DNA of 64,000 nt from an uncultured Candidatus Poseidoniales archaeon (GTDB taxonomy: Archaea > Thermoplasmatota > Poseidoniia > Poseidoniales > Thalassarchaeaceae): contig CACOAW010000008.1 in NCBI GenBank assembly GCA_902625325.1, forward strand, positions 1 to 64,000, read 5' to 3'. Below the pieces are notes generated by a model. The model was given only the letters and a program-made list of their open reading frames with translations. It ran no database searches and was not told the origin of the DNA. This document shows positions 24,764 to 34,266 of this stretch, piece by piece. Every line of letters begins with the position of its first letter. The first letter of the stretch is position 1. Made by a program: the position numbers and the translations under genes.

Positions 24764-26056
24764 ATGGAGGCGCAAGAGGCTGCGAACGCTCGCCGCCATG
24801 ACATAGACTGGTTGCGCGTGATACTGTTCGCGCTCCTGATTTGGTTCCACTACGCCGTGTTCTCGCTTTGGCAGCTGGAGGGTTCCAGCGGGGGCATGGA
24901 GGCGTTCAACCTGGTCCTATTCTTCGTCCTCGCCGTTATGCACCAATGGCGTCTAGCGGCGCTGTTCTTCATATCCGGGGTGGGGACGGCATTCGCATTC
25001 CGAAGGCGAAGCTGGAGGGTGTATCTGAACGAGAGGGGTATCAGGCTGGGCATTCCGCTGCTCTTCGGCGTCTACGTACTGTGGTTCGGGATGTTCGATC
25101 CGATAGAAACCACGCGCTTGCTATTCACGATTTTTCCGGGAAGTGAGGAAATGCCTTATGCTCATCTTTGGTTCATTTTTAATCTCATAATTTACTCTGT
25201 CATCCTTACGCCAATGTTTGCGCACATCAGGAAGAATCCCGACAGCGGGGTTGTGTCATTGACGAGACGGATGCTGAGGATGCCAGCGGGAATAGGCCTC
25301 ATGCTGTTGCCCGCACTGGTACTATCTGCCAATGCGATCCTGTTCAAGCCATGGGCTTTCGGGGAGGTGGGGATGTGGTGGGAGTTTCCCCGCTATCTGT
25401 TGTACTTCGTGTTCGGGTACCTGATGATCGCGGCCAAGGAGGAATACTTCCCCGCCCTGGACAGAATCAGGGTCCCCGTGACCATAATCACCCCTCTCCT
25501 ATCAGTGGTATGGTTCGTGGCAGGGGAGGCCAGTGGCGTTCCGAATGTCAATGAGGGGGGTTGGGCGGACATGGGGCACCCTGCATTCTCGCTATCGGCA
25601 ACTCTGGCATCCCTCGTCCAGTCCTTCCACGCGTGGTTCTGGTGCCTGTTGGTTTTCTCCTGGGCTTCGAGGTTACTCAACCGGCCGAGCAAGTGGCTTT
25701 CTTACCTCAACGAGGCTGTTTATCCGACGTACATAGTCCACATGCACCTGACGTTCCTCCCGATCGTGATCCTGCCGATGATGGGAGCGGGTTACTACCT
25801 CGGGCTGACGGTCGGGACTGCCATGGTGATGGTCGGTGTGATGGTGTGCTTCGAGGTGGTCAGGAGGGCCCGATTCGCGAGGCCCCTATTCGGCATCAAG
25901 GGAGGGAGGGAGGAGGTCGTCAAGCTGTGGCCGTACAACCAGACGGAGGACGACAGCCTCAGGACCGTGCTCTCCCTATGTTTCCACGCCCTCTCCCTCG
26001 CTGTCGTTTTCGTATTGTATGTCTTCCTAATCTCGGCAGAGTGGATAGGTGGCTGA
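24764..26056 (+). CDS. Membrane acyltransferase, family 3 (OafA/OpgC-like)
   Basis: A 430-residue membrane protein with about ten hydrophobic helices. The N-terminal RRHDIDWLRVILFALLIWFHY contains the Asp/Arg and His typical of acyltransferase-3 proteins, with the downstream LFFISGVGTAFAFRRR. These enzymes add acyl groups, commonly acetyl or succinyl, to sugars at the membrane. Its location right after three glycosyltransferases suggests modification of an envelope glycan or glycolipid. The C-terminal helix near residue 410 completes the bundle. The donor and acceptor are unknown. Confidence 0.85.
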   Translation: MEAQEAANARRHDIDWLRVILFALLIWFHYAVFSLWQLEGSSGGMEAFNLVLFFVLAVMHQWRLAALFFISGVGTAFAFRRRSWRVYLNERGIRLGIPLLFGVYVLWFGMFDPIETTRLLFTIFPGSEEMPYAHLWFIFNLIIYSVILTPMFAHIRKNPDSGVVSLTRRMLRMPAGIGLMLLPALVLSANAILFKPWAFGEVGMWWEFPRYLLYFVFGYLMIAAKEEYFPALDRIRVPVTIITPLLSVVWFVAGEASGVPNVNEGGWADMGHPAFSLSATLASLVQSFHAWFWCLLVFSWASRLLNRPSKWLSYLNEAVYPTYIVHMHLTFLPIVILPMMGAGYYLGLTVGTAMVMVGVMVCFEVVRRARFARPLFGIKGGREEVVKLWPYNQTEDDSLRTVLSLCFHALSLAVVFVLYVFLISAEWIGG

Positions 26057-26154
26057 TTGTCCCGTTCCCGGACCTCGATTGATCAAGAGAATTGAAATGC
26101 CCCTGGAGTCGCGAGTGCGATGTTCGGATATTCTCCGGACGCCTGAGTGATAGA

Positions 26155-28896
26155 ATGAGAAACCCCTTCGATAGAGCCACAGCGATAAGCATTGAACACC
26201 CGAGGAAGGTACTCGCGATTGGCTTCGTGTCGACTCTCCTACTATCGTCAATGGCCATGTTCCTGGAGTTCGATAACTCCGAGGATGCCTTTTTCCCCGA
26301 CAACGAAACGGTGAGGCTGCTCGACGAGGTTGAGAGCGAGTACCAGGCCAGCATAGACTTCGTGCGCATAATCGTAAGGAGCGACACGGGGCTCAGCGAT
26401 CCTGGCACTTGGTCGCATTTGGGGGCCATGGAGTCCCTTCTCCTCGGCAACGACAACCTGTCGTCCCACTCATATCCACTCTTTGGCGGACAGCCCAACA
26501 CCGGTCCGGCGAGCTCGGCAATTTCATGGATGAAGTACCAGAGCATGGATAGCAATCGAGATTGGATCGAGAGGATGAAGTCTGGAATAGAGTTCCTGGT
26601 CAACAGCGACGATGCCAACTACACCTCGGCGAAGTCAGAGCTGGAATCCTCCATCCTGATGATACCATCACCGAGCCAGGTGACCCCTCTGGAGCTCGAC
26701 GACTGGGATTTCGAGAACGTTGATGACTGGTTTCCCAGACTCCTCGAGGGGGAGAACATCTCCGATGAGCTATCCGGAATAATGCTCGCATCGCAGGCAA
26801 TGACGAGCGAGAACCAGACGAGATCGGCGGACATGCAGATGCTGAACGGGCAGATAGCGGGATCCGTAGCGCCCTTGCTGGGCTACCAGTCAGTCGACCT
26901 CTCCTCGGCCATCACGGGCTCGATTCCGAGCGACCACGATGAGCCCCTGACTAGCGAGGGGCCCTTCCTGGTGTCAATGGCGATAACGACGGACCCGGAA
27001 GACCATGATGGCCTGACCTTCGACGCGATACAGGCGAAGGTGGTTGGCTGGGCCCAGGAGGTCGAGGGCGGGGTGAGGGAGAGCGGAGACGACTCCTCGA
27101 CGGTGTTCTCGTTCTCGCAGTTCCAACAAGGACAGAACGCGAACCTAGGTCTGGAGCTCGCGATACTGAACTCGGCCTCCCTGCTCATACTGGGATCCAT
27201 ACTCTACTTCACATTCAGGAGCCTCAGAGACACTGCCTTCGTGTTAGGGCTAACAGTCATGGGGATAGGTGCGACATACGGTACCTCGGGGATACTGACC
27301 GAGCTCGGAGTCGACATGACCTTCAACGCGGCAATGAACTCTATACCCGTTCTACTGCTTGCGATCGGCGTCGACTACGGGCTCCACGTGGTCAAGAGGG
27401 TCAGGGAGGAGTACCTGGAGGAGTCGGGGGACTCCGAGAGCAGGGTGATGGAACTCAGCAATGAAGCCAGGAGGAAGGCGATCAGGTCTGGGACCACCCT
27501 GACATCGATAGCGCTCCTAATCGCGATCTTCACGGACATGGTCGGATTCCTATCATTCAGGCTCTCGAGCCAGCAGTTCCTGGTGGTCTTCGGGACAGTT
27601 ATCGCCATCGGGCTCTTCTACGTGTACCTGTTCAGCATCACCGCCCTTCCCGCCCTTTTGACGGTAGTGCCCCCGAAGAACATGGTCCTCGGCAAGTGGG
27701 TGAAGGTCGAGAGGAGCCCACTGATAGAGAGGATAGGCTCCCTGTCTGACAGCCCCATGGTCGCGGTCGTCGGGGCCATCCTCCTCACCTTGCCGATGGC
27801 GAGCGGGATCAGCCAACTGGAGGTCGGCTTCGACACGAGGGACAACTTCGACGACTCCGTCCCGGTGGTGGCCGACTTCGTACTGATAAGCGACGAGTTC
27901 CAGAGTAGCCCCGCCCCGATATACGTGGTGGTGGAGGGCGATGTTGTGTCCGAGGAAGGCAGGCAGGCGATTCGGGACGTCATAGGGGTGCTTGACCAGG
28001 ACCAGCGTGTCACGGTCGTCATCTCAGACCTGTGGTCCACGCTGGACTCGACTAGGGGATCCGACCCCGAACTCGCCTCGCTGATGCTCTCGGTGGAGAA
28101 TGGGGAGGATGGGGCCTGGTCCTCCCTCAGGGAATGGCTGACTGGTACCGACGCGGGCAGGGACGTATCATCCGGGCTCCTGGCCGGGGACGGGCAACAG
28201 ACACTGGTCAGTTTCCAAGCAGCAACCCTGGACTGGTCCGACACGAACTCGTTCGAGAGGAACCTTTCCGCCGGACTTTCGGCATCCGTGTCCGGGTCAG
28301 GCTTCACCGCCGACCTCAGTGGCAGGTCCCTGATACTCGCACAGATAACATCCGACGTGGCCGCGGCCGCGGTCCTGTCCACGGTGATCGTCGCAGGCGT
28401 CATCCTCCTGATGCTCGTCACGATACACACATTCCGAACCCGGAACCTCGGCCTGGGCGCGGCGAGGGGTGTCGTGACATGGATCCCGCTCCTAGCCGTC
28501 GTTGCTTGGGTGTATGGGGTAATGGGGATAACGGGCTATGAGCTTAATTCCCAGACGGTCACCATCGGCGCCCTGACCCTGGGGCTTGGGGTAGACTACG
28601 CTATCCACATTTCTACGAGGATAGAGGAAGAGGTCGAGAAGAATCCTGATGGCTTGCCCTCGGAATGGGCCACGGCCTCGATATCGACCACCGGCCGGGC
28701 TATGGCCGGAGCTGCGGTCACGACCGCAGGCGGCTTCTCTGTGCTGAACCTCTCCTCACTGGTGCCACTCCAGCTGTTCGGCCAGGCGTTCGTGGTCGCC
28801 ATCACACTCGCCTTGCTCGCGAGCATACTCCTGCTTCCTTCCCTTTATACCAACCTGATGATGTGGGAGCGAGGCAGGCTCGACAGTGGCTCGTAG
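26155..28896 (+). CDS. MMPL/RND-family exporter (HAE3-like)
   Basis: A 913-residue membrane protein with the two-fold RND repeat: helix 1 (about residues 22-42), a large extracytoplasmic loop, a bundle of about five helices (about 345-520), then a second loop and a final bundle (about 755-900). The bundle includes GVDYGLHVV and GVDYAIHIS, the Asp/Tyr signature of helix 4 and its repeat in proton-driven MMPL transporters. Length is that of archaeal/bacterial HAE3 proteins, which export hydrophobic molecules such as hopanoids or lipids. I chose ATG 26155 (MRNPFDRA); a GGATATTC box about 25 bases upstream supports it. Confidence 0.85.
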   Translation: MRNPFDRATAISIEHPRKVLAIGFVSTLLLSSMAMFLEFDNSEDAFFPDNETVRLLDEVESEYQASIDFVRIIVRSDTGLSDPGTWSHLGAMESLLLGNDNLSSHSYPLFGGQPNTGPASSAISWMKYQSMDSNRDWIERMKSGIEFLVNSDDANYTSAKSELESSILMIPSPSQVTPLELDDWDFENVDDWFPRLLEGENISDELSGIMLASQAMTSENQTRSADMQMLNGQIAGSVAPLLGYQSVDLSSAITGSIPSDHDEPLTSEGPFLVSMAITTDPEDHDGLTFDAIQAKVVGWAQEVEGGVRESGDDSSTVFSFSQFQQGQNANLGLELAILNSASLLILGSILYFTFRSLRDTAFVLGLTVMGIGATYGTSGILTELGVDMTFNAAMNSIPVLLLAIGVDYGLHVVKRVREEYLEESGDSESRVMELSNEARRKAIRSGTTLTSIALLIAIFTDMVGFLSFRLSSQQFLVVFGTVIAIGLFYVYLFSITALPALLTVVPPKNMVLGKWVKVERSPLIERIGSLSDSPMVAVVGAILLTLPMASGISQLEVGFDTRDNFDDSVPVVADFVLISDEFQSSPAPIYVVVEGDVVSEEGRQAIRDVIGVLDQDQRVTVVISDLWSTLDSTRGSDPELASLMLSVENGEDGAWSSLREWLTGTDAGRDVSSGLLAGDGQQTLVSFQAATLDWSDTNSFERNLSAGLSASVSGSGFTADLSGRSLILAQITSDVAAAAVLSTVIVAGVILLMLVTIHTFRTRNLGLGAARGVVTWIPLLAVVAWVYGVMGITGYELNSQTVTIGALTLGLGVDYAIHISTRIEEEVEKNPDGLPSEWATASISTTGRAMAGAAVTTAGGFSVLNLSSLVPLQLFGQAFVVAITLALLASILLLPSLYTNLMMWERGRLDSGS

Positions 28897-28945
28897 GCTC
28901 TGGCAATAACAACCACTTAAAAAGAAAGAAAACGGGATATGGCCT

Positions 28946-29647
28946 ATGCTCCGGGTTACAGACCTCAAGAAAGGGTTCGGCTCGGGTAGCAGGAGATTGG
29001 AGGTTCTGAAGGGCATCAACATGGACGTCGAGGCGGGTGAGCTAGTCAGCCTGATGGGACCCTCCGGCTGTGGGAAGTCCACCCTACTTTCAATTCTGGG
29101 TGGGTTGCTTGAGGGCGACTCAGGAGAGGTGTCCCTTGGGTCATTCCGGTACGGGACCAAAACCCCAAGCCAGGTTGTAGACGTGAGGAGGAGCGGAGTG
29201 GGCTGGATTTTCCAGGACTTCCATCTCGTGGAGAGGCTGGACGCCTTGGACAACGTGGCGTTCAGCCTGGAGCTCTCTGGAGTTTCATCCTCAGAGGCGG
29301 AGTCCAGGGCCATGGACGCTCTGATGAGAGTCGGGCTCGCAGACCGGATGAACTTCATTCCGGATCAGCTTTCGGGAGGACAGCAACAGAGAGTCGCTAT
29401 AGCCAGAGCAATAGCAGGGTCCAGACCACTAATACTCGCTGACGAGCCCACGGGGAATCTTGATGTAAAGAGCGGTGAGGAGGTAATCAAGCTGTTCAAG
29501 GACCTATGTGCGAATGACGGACTATCCGTCCTGATGGTCACCCATGACCCTATGCTCGCGTCGATGGCTGACAGGATGTTGCTCCTGAAGGACGGAGTCA
29601 CCGCTGCCTCGGACATCCGTTCCGCCTGGGGGATAGAGGAGGAGTGA
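28946..29647 (+). CDS. ABC transporter ATP-binding protein (MacB/LolD type)
   Basis: A 233-residue ATPase: Walker A GPSGCGKST near residue 40, Q-loop, signature LSGGQQQRVAIARA near 132, and Walker B LILADEPTGNLD near 155, the last in the form common to the MacB/LolD/FtsE group. It energises the neighbouring FtsX-like permease. A TTAAAAAG box about 27 bases before the ATG fits a leaderless start. The gene's stop is followed within 3 bases by the permease start. It is one of two related ATPases flanking the permease. Confidence 0.92.
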   Translation: MLRVTDLKKGFGSGSRRLEVLKGINMDVEAGELVSLMGPSGCGKSTLLSILGGLLEGDSGEVSLGSFRYGTKTPSQVVDVRRSGVGWIFQDFHLVERLDALDNVAFSLELSGVSSSEAESRAMDALMRVGLADRMNFIPDQLSGGQQQRVAIARAIAGSRPLILADEPTGNLDVKSGEEVIKLFKDLCANDGLSVLMVTHDPMLASMADRMLLLKDGVTAASDIRSAWGIEEE

Positions 29648-29649
29648 AG

Positions 29650-32600
29650 ATGGTTGAGGGAAATGAAGACCATAGGGACAGGATAGACCCGATCACTGGC
29701 ACCAGGACCGGTGAGGTCTCGGATACCGGAACGGTTCAAACGGCATCTGACGCTACCCCGGCCACAGCTGTCTTGAACCGGATAGGGGCTTACCTCAACA
29801 CCGGCCACAACCCCGTCATACTCATCGGACTGGGATTCTCGCTGTTGTTCCTGGCCACTGCCGGGTCGGAGCTAGCATCCAACAGCTCTCTCATATCGGA
29901 GATAGTCCCAACCATGATACTATCCTGGGTGATGCTAGCCATACTGATAGTCCTCGTAATCTCCACGAAGAGATTCGGAGGACTACTCTACAGGGCGATA
30001 GAGCCGATAATAGTCCCTGGAACGGGGCGGAAGAAGGACAATGAGCCATTTTCCCCGTATGAAATGGCTTCCGATTGGTACAAGTCCTTCCGATCAAGGT
30101 GGCTGGCCGCCCCGAACAACATCTCCATGGCGATGAGCAGTGCCTGGAGAGGCAGGGAGAGGGGGTTAGCGATATTCGCAGGAGTATTCCTCTCATCGCT
30201 GGTAATCACCACAGTGCTCGCCTACGCAGTGGGGCTGAACCAAGCCTTCTTCGCATTCTCCCTTGAAGGTGACGAGTTCGATGCGAAGGTCGACTTCCAG
30301 TCCGACCCAGAAGGCTCCTGGGCAGGCAGGACGAACGACTCCGCAGCTTGGGAGTCGCTCTGCGACGAGTTGGTCGAGATGGAGGAGTTCGCGGATTGCG
30401 GGCTGGTGTTCGGGAGGCAGGGCCTTCGCCTGTCGGGTTTCTTCGATGAGGGGTTCGCCGCTCCGCAGCCGTTGAACGTCATGGCAGTGAACAGCCAAGA
30501 CGGAGAATGGTCGAACGTGAGTTGGGATTTCCCGGAGGCGACCGAGAATGGGCCCCCGATCAACTCTGACAGGATAATCAGGTTCTACGGAGACGGAGTC
30601 TGGGACGGCGAGCTGGGGGACAGGCACGCCAAGTCGGTAATCTTCGGCCAGTGGCCCTCTACACCAGAGGACGCGTCCGCCAACAGGACGGTTGTTCTAC
30701 CATCCAAGATAGCCAGCCAGGCGGGGGTGGTCGTCAACGACACAATCGACTCTCTGACCTTCTCATACGTCACTGCCACCTACATCGGAGAGGACGTGGC
30801 GCAGGGAGCCTTGGAGTGCCAGACCGACTTCGACCTCTCCTTCGAAACGGAATTCCCCCTGCTGTTCTGCAAGGAAAACATCACGGTCACCGACCTGACA
30901 ATATCCGCGATCTACGAGGAGGGGGACTTCGGGAACCCAACTCTCCTCTTCCATCCGCTAATGGTGTCCGACTCCGTTCTGAGCCCCGCGCAGAAGACCA
31001 CCCTGATGCAAAGCGACCACGGTTACCTGGGAATGGCCGTCGACAGGACTGAGATACCCACTGCCTCTACCAGGGCCGCCACGGGCTGGCTATCGGACCT
31101 CAAGAGCTCCCTCGAGAGCATCAGGGTCTCAGTCGACGTGATCGACCCGTCCACGGGGGAGCCCACCGGGGAGACCGAGAGGGTCTCGCTTCCTCGTGAG
31201 TTCACCGTCATGGAGGGTTCGAGCGCGGTCGCGGTCTCTATAGAATACAACGACATCATCTCCGGCACCATAACGTTCCTCAACATATTCCTCGGAATCA
31301 TACAGGTCTTCGACTACATACTCGTGATACCAATAGTGGCGCTCTCCTTCGTGGTTCTGGTGTACGGACTCGTACTATCACTGGAGCAGCGCAGGAGGGA
31401 GGTCGCCATCCACAGAGTGATTGGTGGCACAGAGGCTACGCTCTCCCGGATGATGGTGCTAGAAATCTACGCCATTGGGACGGTCGCGTGGCTACTGGGC
31501 TTCGGCCTGGCCTCATCGGCGGTGGAGGTCGTGCTGAGGGCGGTTGGGTTCCTCAGGTTCACCGATGCCGGCGACATAGACGTGGACCCGGTCCTGAGCT
31601 TCGGCTCAACCTTCGTGGTCACACTGCTCACAGTCGGCCTGTCCTACTACTACGGCAAGAACAGGACCAACGACTTCCTGAGCCTTGAGATAGACGAGGG
31701 AGTCCGCAGGGTGAGGAAGGAGAAGGAGCCCAACTACCTGCTTCACTGGGTCCTCTTCGCGGTTGGCGCGCTCGCTTACGTAGAGAGCTGGATACAGAAC
31801 AGGGGTGGATTCTGGATATGGGACGGCGGCAGGGGAGGGGGGATTATCGAGCCGTTCATACCGAACGCCACAATCCAGCTCCTAGGGCCCTTCTTCCTCT
31901 GGATAGGAGGTGCACTGGTCCTCTCCAGGCTCGGTGCCGCGGGACCACAGATACTCAACAAGGTGGTGGGTTGGTCTCCGGCCATCTCGGACATAAGGAG
32001 GGGTTTGAGTGGCTCGGGTTCCAGCCAATCCGTTAGCAGACTGTCCCTAATCATGTTGTTGACCCTTTCAATCGTAACCCTGGCAGCAGTCCAGGGTCAC
32101 ACAGGGACGGTGGTCGACGAGCGGACGACGGACGCGCAAAACGGTGCCGACCTAAGGGTCCAGTTCGACACAGGCTACACGGAGCAGGAGGCGATGGCGC
32201 TCGTTATGAGCTCGATAACCAGCGTCGGCGACTCGGATATAGAGCAGATCAAATCGATGACATCAGTGGGGAGCATCCTGGTCACCAACAAGGACGGCGG
32301 TGGGAACTACCCCGTCTGGGTTGTGTTCGATGGTCACGAGGACACGCTGCTCTGGGACGAGCAGGCGTTACGAGGGGACGACCCCAGCGAGGTAGCGGAT
32401 ATCCTCAGCCAGGGCGGATACCTAGCGGGGTCTGAAGCCAGGAACCAGCTGGAGAGGCCCTCTACGGGCAGTCCCCTCACGCTGCAGTACAGCTACTTCA
32501 CAGAGGGCGCTTTCGGGCTACCGGAGAGGGTCGGCCCGTCCGAATCGGTGGTGAACTACGCCGGAAGGTTGGAATGGGTCCCGGGCATATCTGCCGCGGA

Positions 32601-33276
32601 GGTGGACAACAGCCTTGTCATCGGCGAGAAGACCTACAACGAGCTGGTCGTCAACCTGACATCGGAGGTCTACAAGTCGACATCATGGATGTTCGACCTG
32701 TGCGACCAGTCCACCAAGGGCTGTGCCAACGCCCTGGAGCTCCTGAGCGCCGACATGAGGAGCATCGAGGGCGTAATATCGGCGCAGGACTGGTCGAGCG
32801 CCCACGAAGGCAACGAAAGAAACGGGGGGCTCATATTCGGAACCCCGGGACTGCTCAGCATGATGTTCGTAGTCGCCGCGCTCGCTTCGGTGTCCTCTGC
32901 GTTCGTGTTCCTGTCGCTCGTGCTAAGTCAGAGGAAGAGGGAGCTGGCCATCCTCCAGGCAATCGGAGCGAGCCCCAACCAAGTCGTGAGACTGGTGCTA
33001 TTCGAGATCATGTCCATCCTGCTCGTCAGCATGGTACTGGGCATATCGCTTGGGCTAGCGGTCGCGGAGTCATTCAACGGCTTCTTCGGCGTGTTCGGGT
33101 TCATATTCCAACTGTTCCTCGGACAAAGCGCGCCGATAGACAGGGACCTGGTGTGGCCGTGGGCCGAGCTCGTGCTGGTCAACGGCATGGTCCTGGCAGC
33201 CGTGGTCCTGTCCCTTCTCTTTACGACGAGGAGGGCACTGGGAGCGGACCTGGCCACGGTGCTGAAGGGGGAGTGA
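29650..33276 (+). CDS. FtsX/MacB-like ABC permease, large
   Basis: A 1208-residue membrane protein. Helices near residues 55-75, 90-110 and 180-200 precede a large extracytoplasmic domain (about 205-530). A FtsX-type three-helix set (about 540-665) follows, then a second long extracytoplasmic part and a final FtsX set (about 1075-1205) with SQRKRELAILQAIGAS, the permease motif that contacts the ATPase. Two FtsX modules in one chain fit a complete permease like LolCE fused end to end. I start at ATG 29650, with a GAGGAG site upstream, not the overlapping GTG at 29644. Likely function is lipid or lipoprotein extraction or export of peptides. Confidence 0.85.
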   Translation: MVEGNEDHRDRIDPITGTRTGEVSDTGTVQTASDATPATAVLNRIGAYLNTGHNPVILIGLGFSLLFLATAGSELASNSSLISEIVPTMILSWVMLAILIVLVISTKRFGGLLYRAIEPIIVPGTGRKKDNEPFSPYEMASDWYKSFRSRWLAAPNNISMAMSSAWRGRERGLAIFAGVFLSSLVITTVLAYAVGLNQAFFAFSLEGDEFDAKVDFQSDPEGSWAGRTNDSAAWESLCDELVEMEEFADCGLVFGRQGLRLSGFFDEGFAAPQPLNVMAVNSQDGEWSNVSWDFPEATENGPPINSDRIIRFYGDGVWDGELGDRHAKSVIFGQWPSTPEDASANRTVVLPSKIASQAGVVVNDTIDSLTFSYVTATYIGEDVAQGALECQTDFDLSFETEFPLLFCKENITVTDLTISAIYEEGDFGNPTLLFHPLMVSDSVLSPAQKTTLMQSDHGYLGMAVDRTEIPTASTRAATGWLSDLKSSLESIRVSVDVIDPSTGEPTGETERVSLPREFTVMEGSSAVAVSIEYNDIISGTITFLNIFLGIIQVFDYILVIPIVALSFVVLVYGLVLSLEQRRREVAIHRVIGGTEATLSRMMVLEIYAIGTVAWLLGFGLASSAVEVVLRAVGFLRFTDAGDIDVDPVLSFGSTFVVTLLTVGLSYYYGKNRTNDFLSLEIDEGVRRVRKEKEPNYLLHWVLFAVGALAYVESWIQNRGGFWIWDGGRGGGIIEPFIPNATIQLLGPFFLWIGGALVLSRLGAAGPQILNKVVGWSPAISDIRRGLSGSGSSQSVSRLSLIMLLTLSIVTLAAVQGHTGTVVDERTTDAQNGADLRVQFDTGYTEQEAMALVMSSITSVGDSDIEQIKSMTSVGSILVTNKDGGGNYPVWVVFDGHEDTLLWDEQALRGDDPSEVADILSQGGYLAGSEARNQLERPSTGSPLTLQYSYFTEGAFGLPERVGPSESVVNYAGRLEWVPGISAAEVDNSLVIGEKTYNELVVNLTSEVYKSTSWMFDLCDQSTKGCANALELLSADMRSIEGVISAQDWSSAHEGNERNGGLIFGTPGLLSMMFVVAALASVSSAFVFLSLVLSQRKRELAILQAIGASPNQVVRLVLFEIMSILLVSMVLGISLGLAVAESFNGFFGVFGFIFQLFLGQSAPIDRDLVWPWAELVLVNGMVLAAVVLSLLFTTRRALGADLATVLKGE

Positions 33277-33279
33277 AGC

Positions 33280-34266
33280 ATGGACGAGATACTCAGAGCG
33301 AACTCCCTGTACCACATCTACGAGTCCAATGCCGAAGACGGAAACGTGGTCGCTCTCAGAGGCCTCAGCGTCTCTATTGGGAAGGGTGAAGCAGTGGCCG
33401 TAGTCGGTCCCAGCGGATCTGGGAAGTCTACCCTGCTCAAGATCCTAGGAGCGTTGCAAAAGCCCTCTGCAGGGTCAGTGGAAATCGCAGGCCGCAGGGT
33501 CACTAGGCTCACGGGCTCCGAGCTGGTGTCCCTCAGACAGAAGATGGTTTCGTTCATCTTCCAGGACTCGAACCTACTCCCTCACCTAAACGCCCTGAAC
33601 AACGTTGCACAACCGCTCCTGCACCAGGGCCAGCTCGCGAGGCCCTCAAGGAAGAAGGCACAAGCACTACTCGACAGACTAGGCGTTGGGGACAGGGCCC
33701 TAGGCATGCCAGAGCAGCTCTCTGGCGGAGAGCAGCAGAGGGTTGCAATCGCGAGAGCGTTGATCACAGAACCCAAACTGATTCTGGCCGACGAGCCCAC
33801 AGGGGCTCTCGACCCGATAACGAGCAGGGAGGTGCTCGCGCTATTCAAGCAACTCCACAAGGAGGATGGCGTCGCCTTCCTCCTCGTCACACACAGCAAG
33901 GAGGTCGCGGCATTCTGCGAGAGGTCCCTGGAGCTGAGGGAGGGGCGGTTCATCGCCCAGCATGGTGGAGACGTGGACATAGCGGACCTCTCTGACTCCA
34001 GGGAGCTGATAGTGGATGACTCCGGAACCGTTACGCTCCCCCCTGACGTCCTACTGGAGATAGGGGGGCCAGGAAGATTCGAGCTGCCCGAGGTGTCGAG
34101 GGACCTGCTCCACCTGGAGAGGGTGGAGGACGAGCGCATCTACGTCGGCGGTGCGGGTACGATGCAGCTCTCCAGCACCTGCCCCGCATGCTTCCACCAG
34201 TACGGGGACAGCGACGAGCAGCTCTGCCCGGAATGCGGTAGCAGCAGGCCGATGGTTCAGACCTGA
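33280..34266 (+). CDS. ABC transporter ATP-binding protein with C-terminal zinc ribbon
   Basis: The first 230 residues are a MacB/LolD-type ATPase: Walker A GPSGSGKST near residue 42, signature LSGGEQQRVAIARA near 145, Walker B LILADEPTGALD near 165. A further 100 residues end in a zinc-ribbon-like pair, CPACFHQYGDSDEQLCPECG. Zinc ribbons are unusual on transporter ATPases. It begins 3 bases after the permease stop, so it belongs to the same operon and either pairs with the first ATPase as a heterodimer or couples the transporter to another partner. It overlaps the converging Taw1 gene by 10 bases. Confidence 0.88.
   Translation: MDEILRANSLYHIYESNAEDGNVVALRGLSVSIGKGEAVAVVGPSGSGKSTLLKILGALQKPSAGSVEIAGRRVTRLTGSELVSLRQKMVSFIFQDSNLLPHLNALNNVAQPLLHQGQLARPSRKKAQALLDRLGVGDRALGMPEQLSGGEQQRVAIARALITEPKLILADEPTGALDPITSREVLALFKQLHKEDGVAFLLVTHSKEVAAFCERSLELREGRFIAQHGGDVDIADLSDSRELIVDDSGTVTLPPDVLLEIGGPGRFELPEVSRDLLHLERVEDERIYVGGAGTMQLSSTCPACFHQYGDSDEQLCPECGSSRPMVQT

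Noticed and set aside
32574-33389. Long rightward frame (271 residues) inside the FtsX-like permease
   Set aside because: It is in another frame of a well-supported gene and reads as a low-complexity Arg/Gly-rich shadow of GC-rich DNA.
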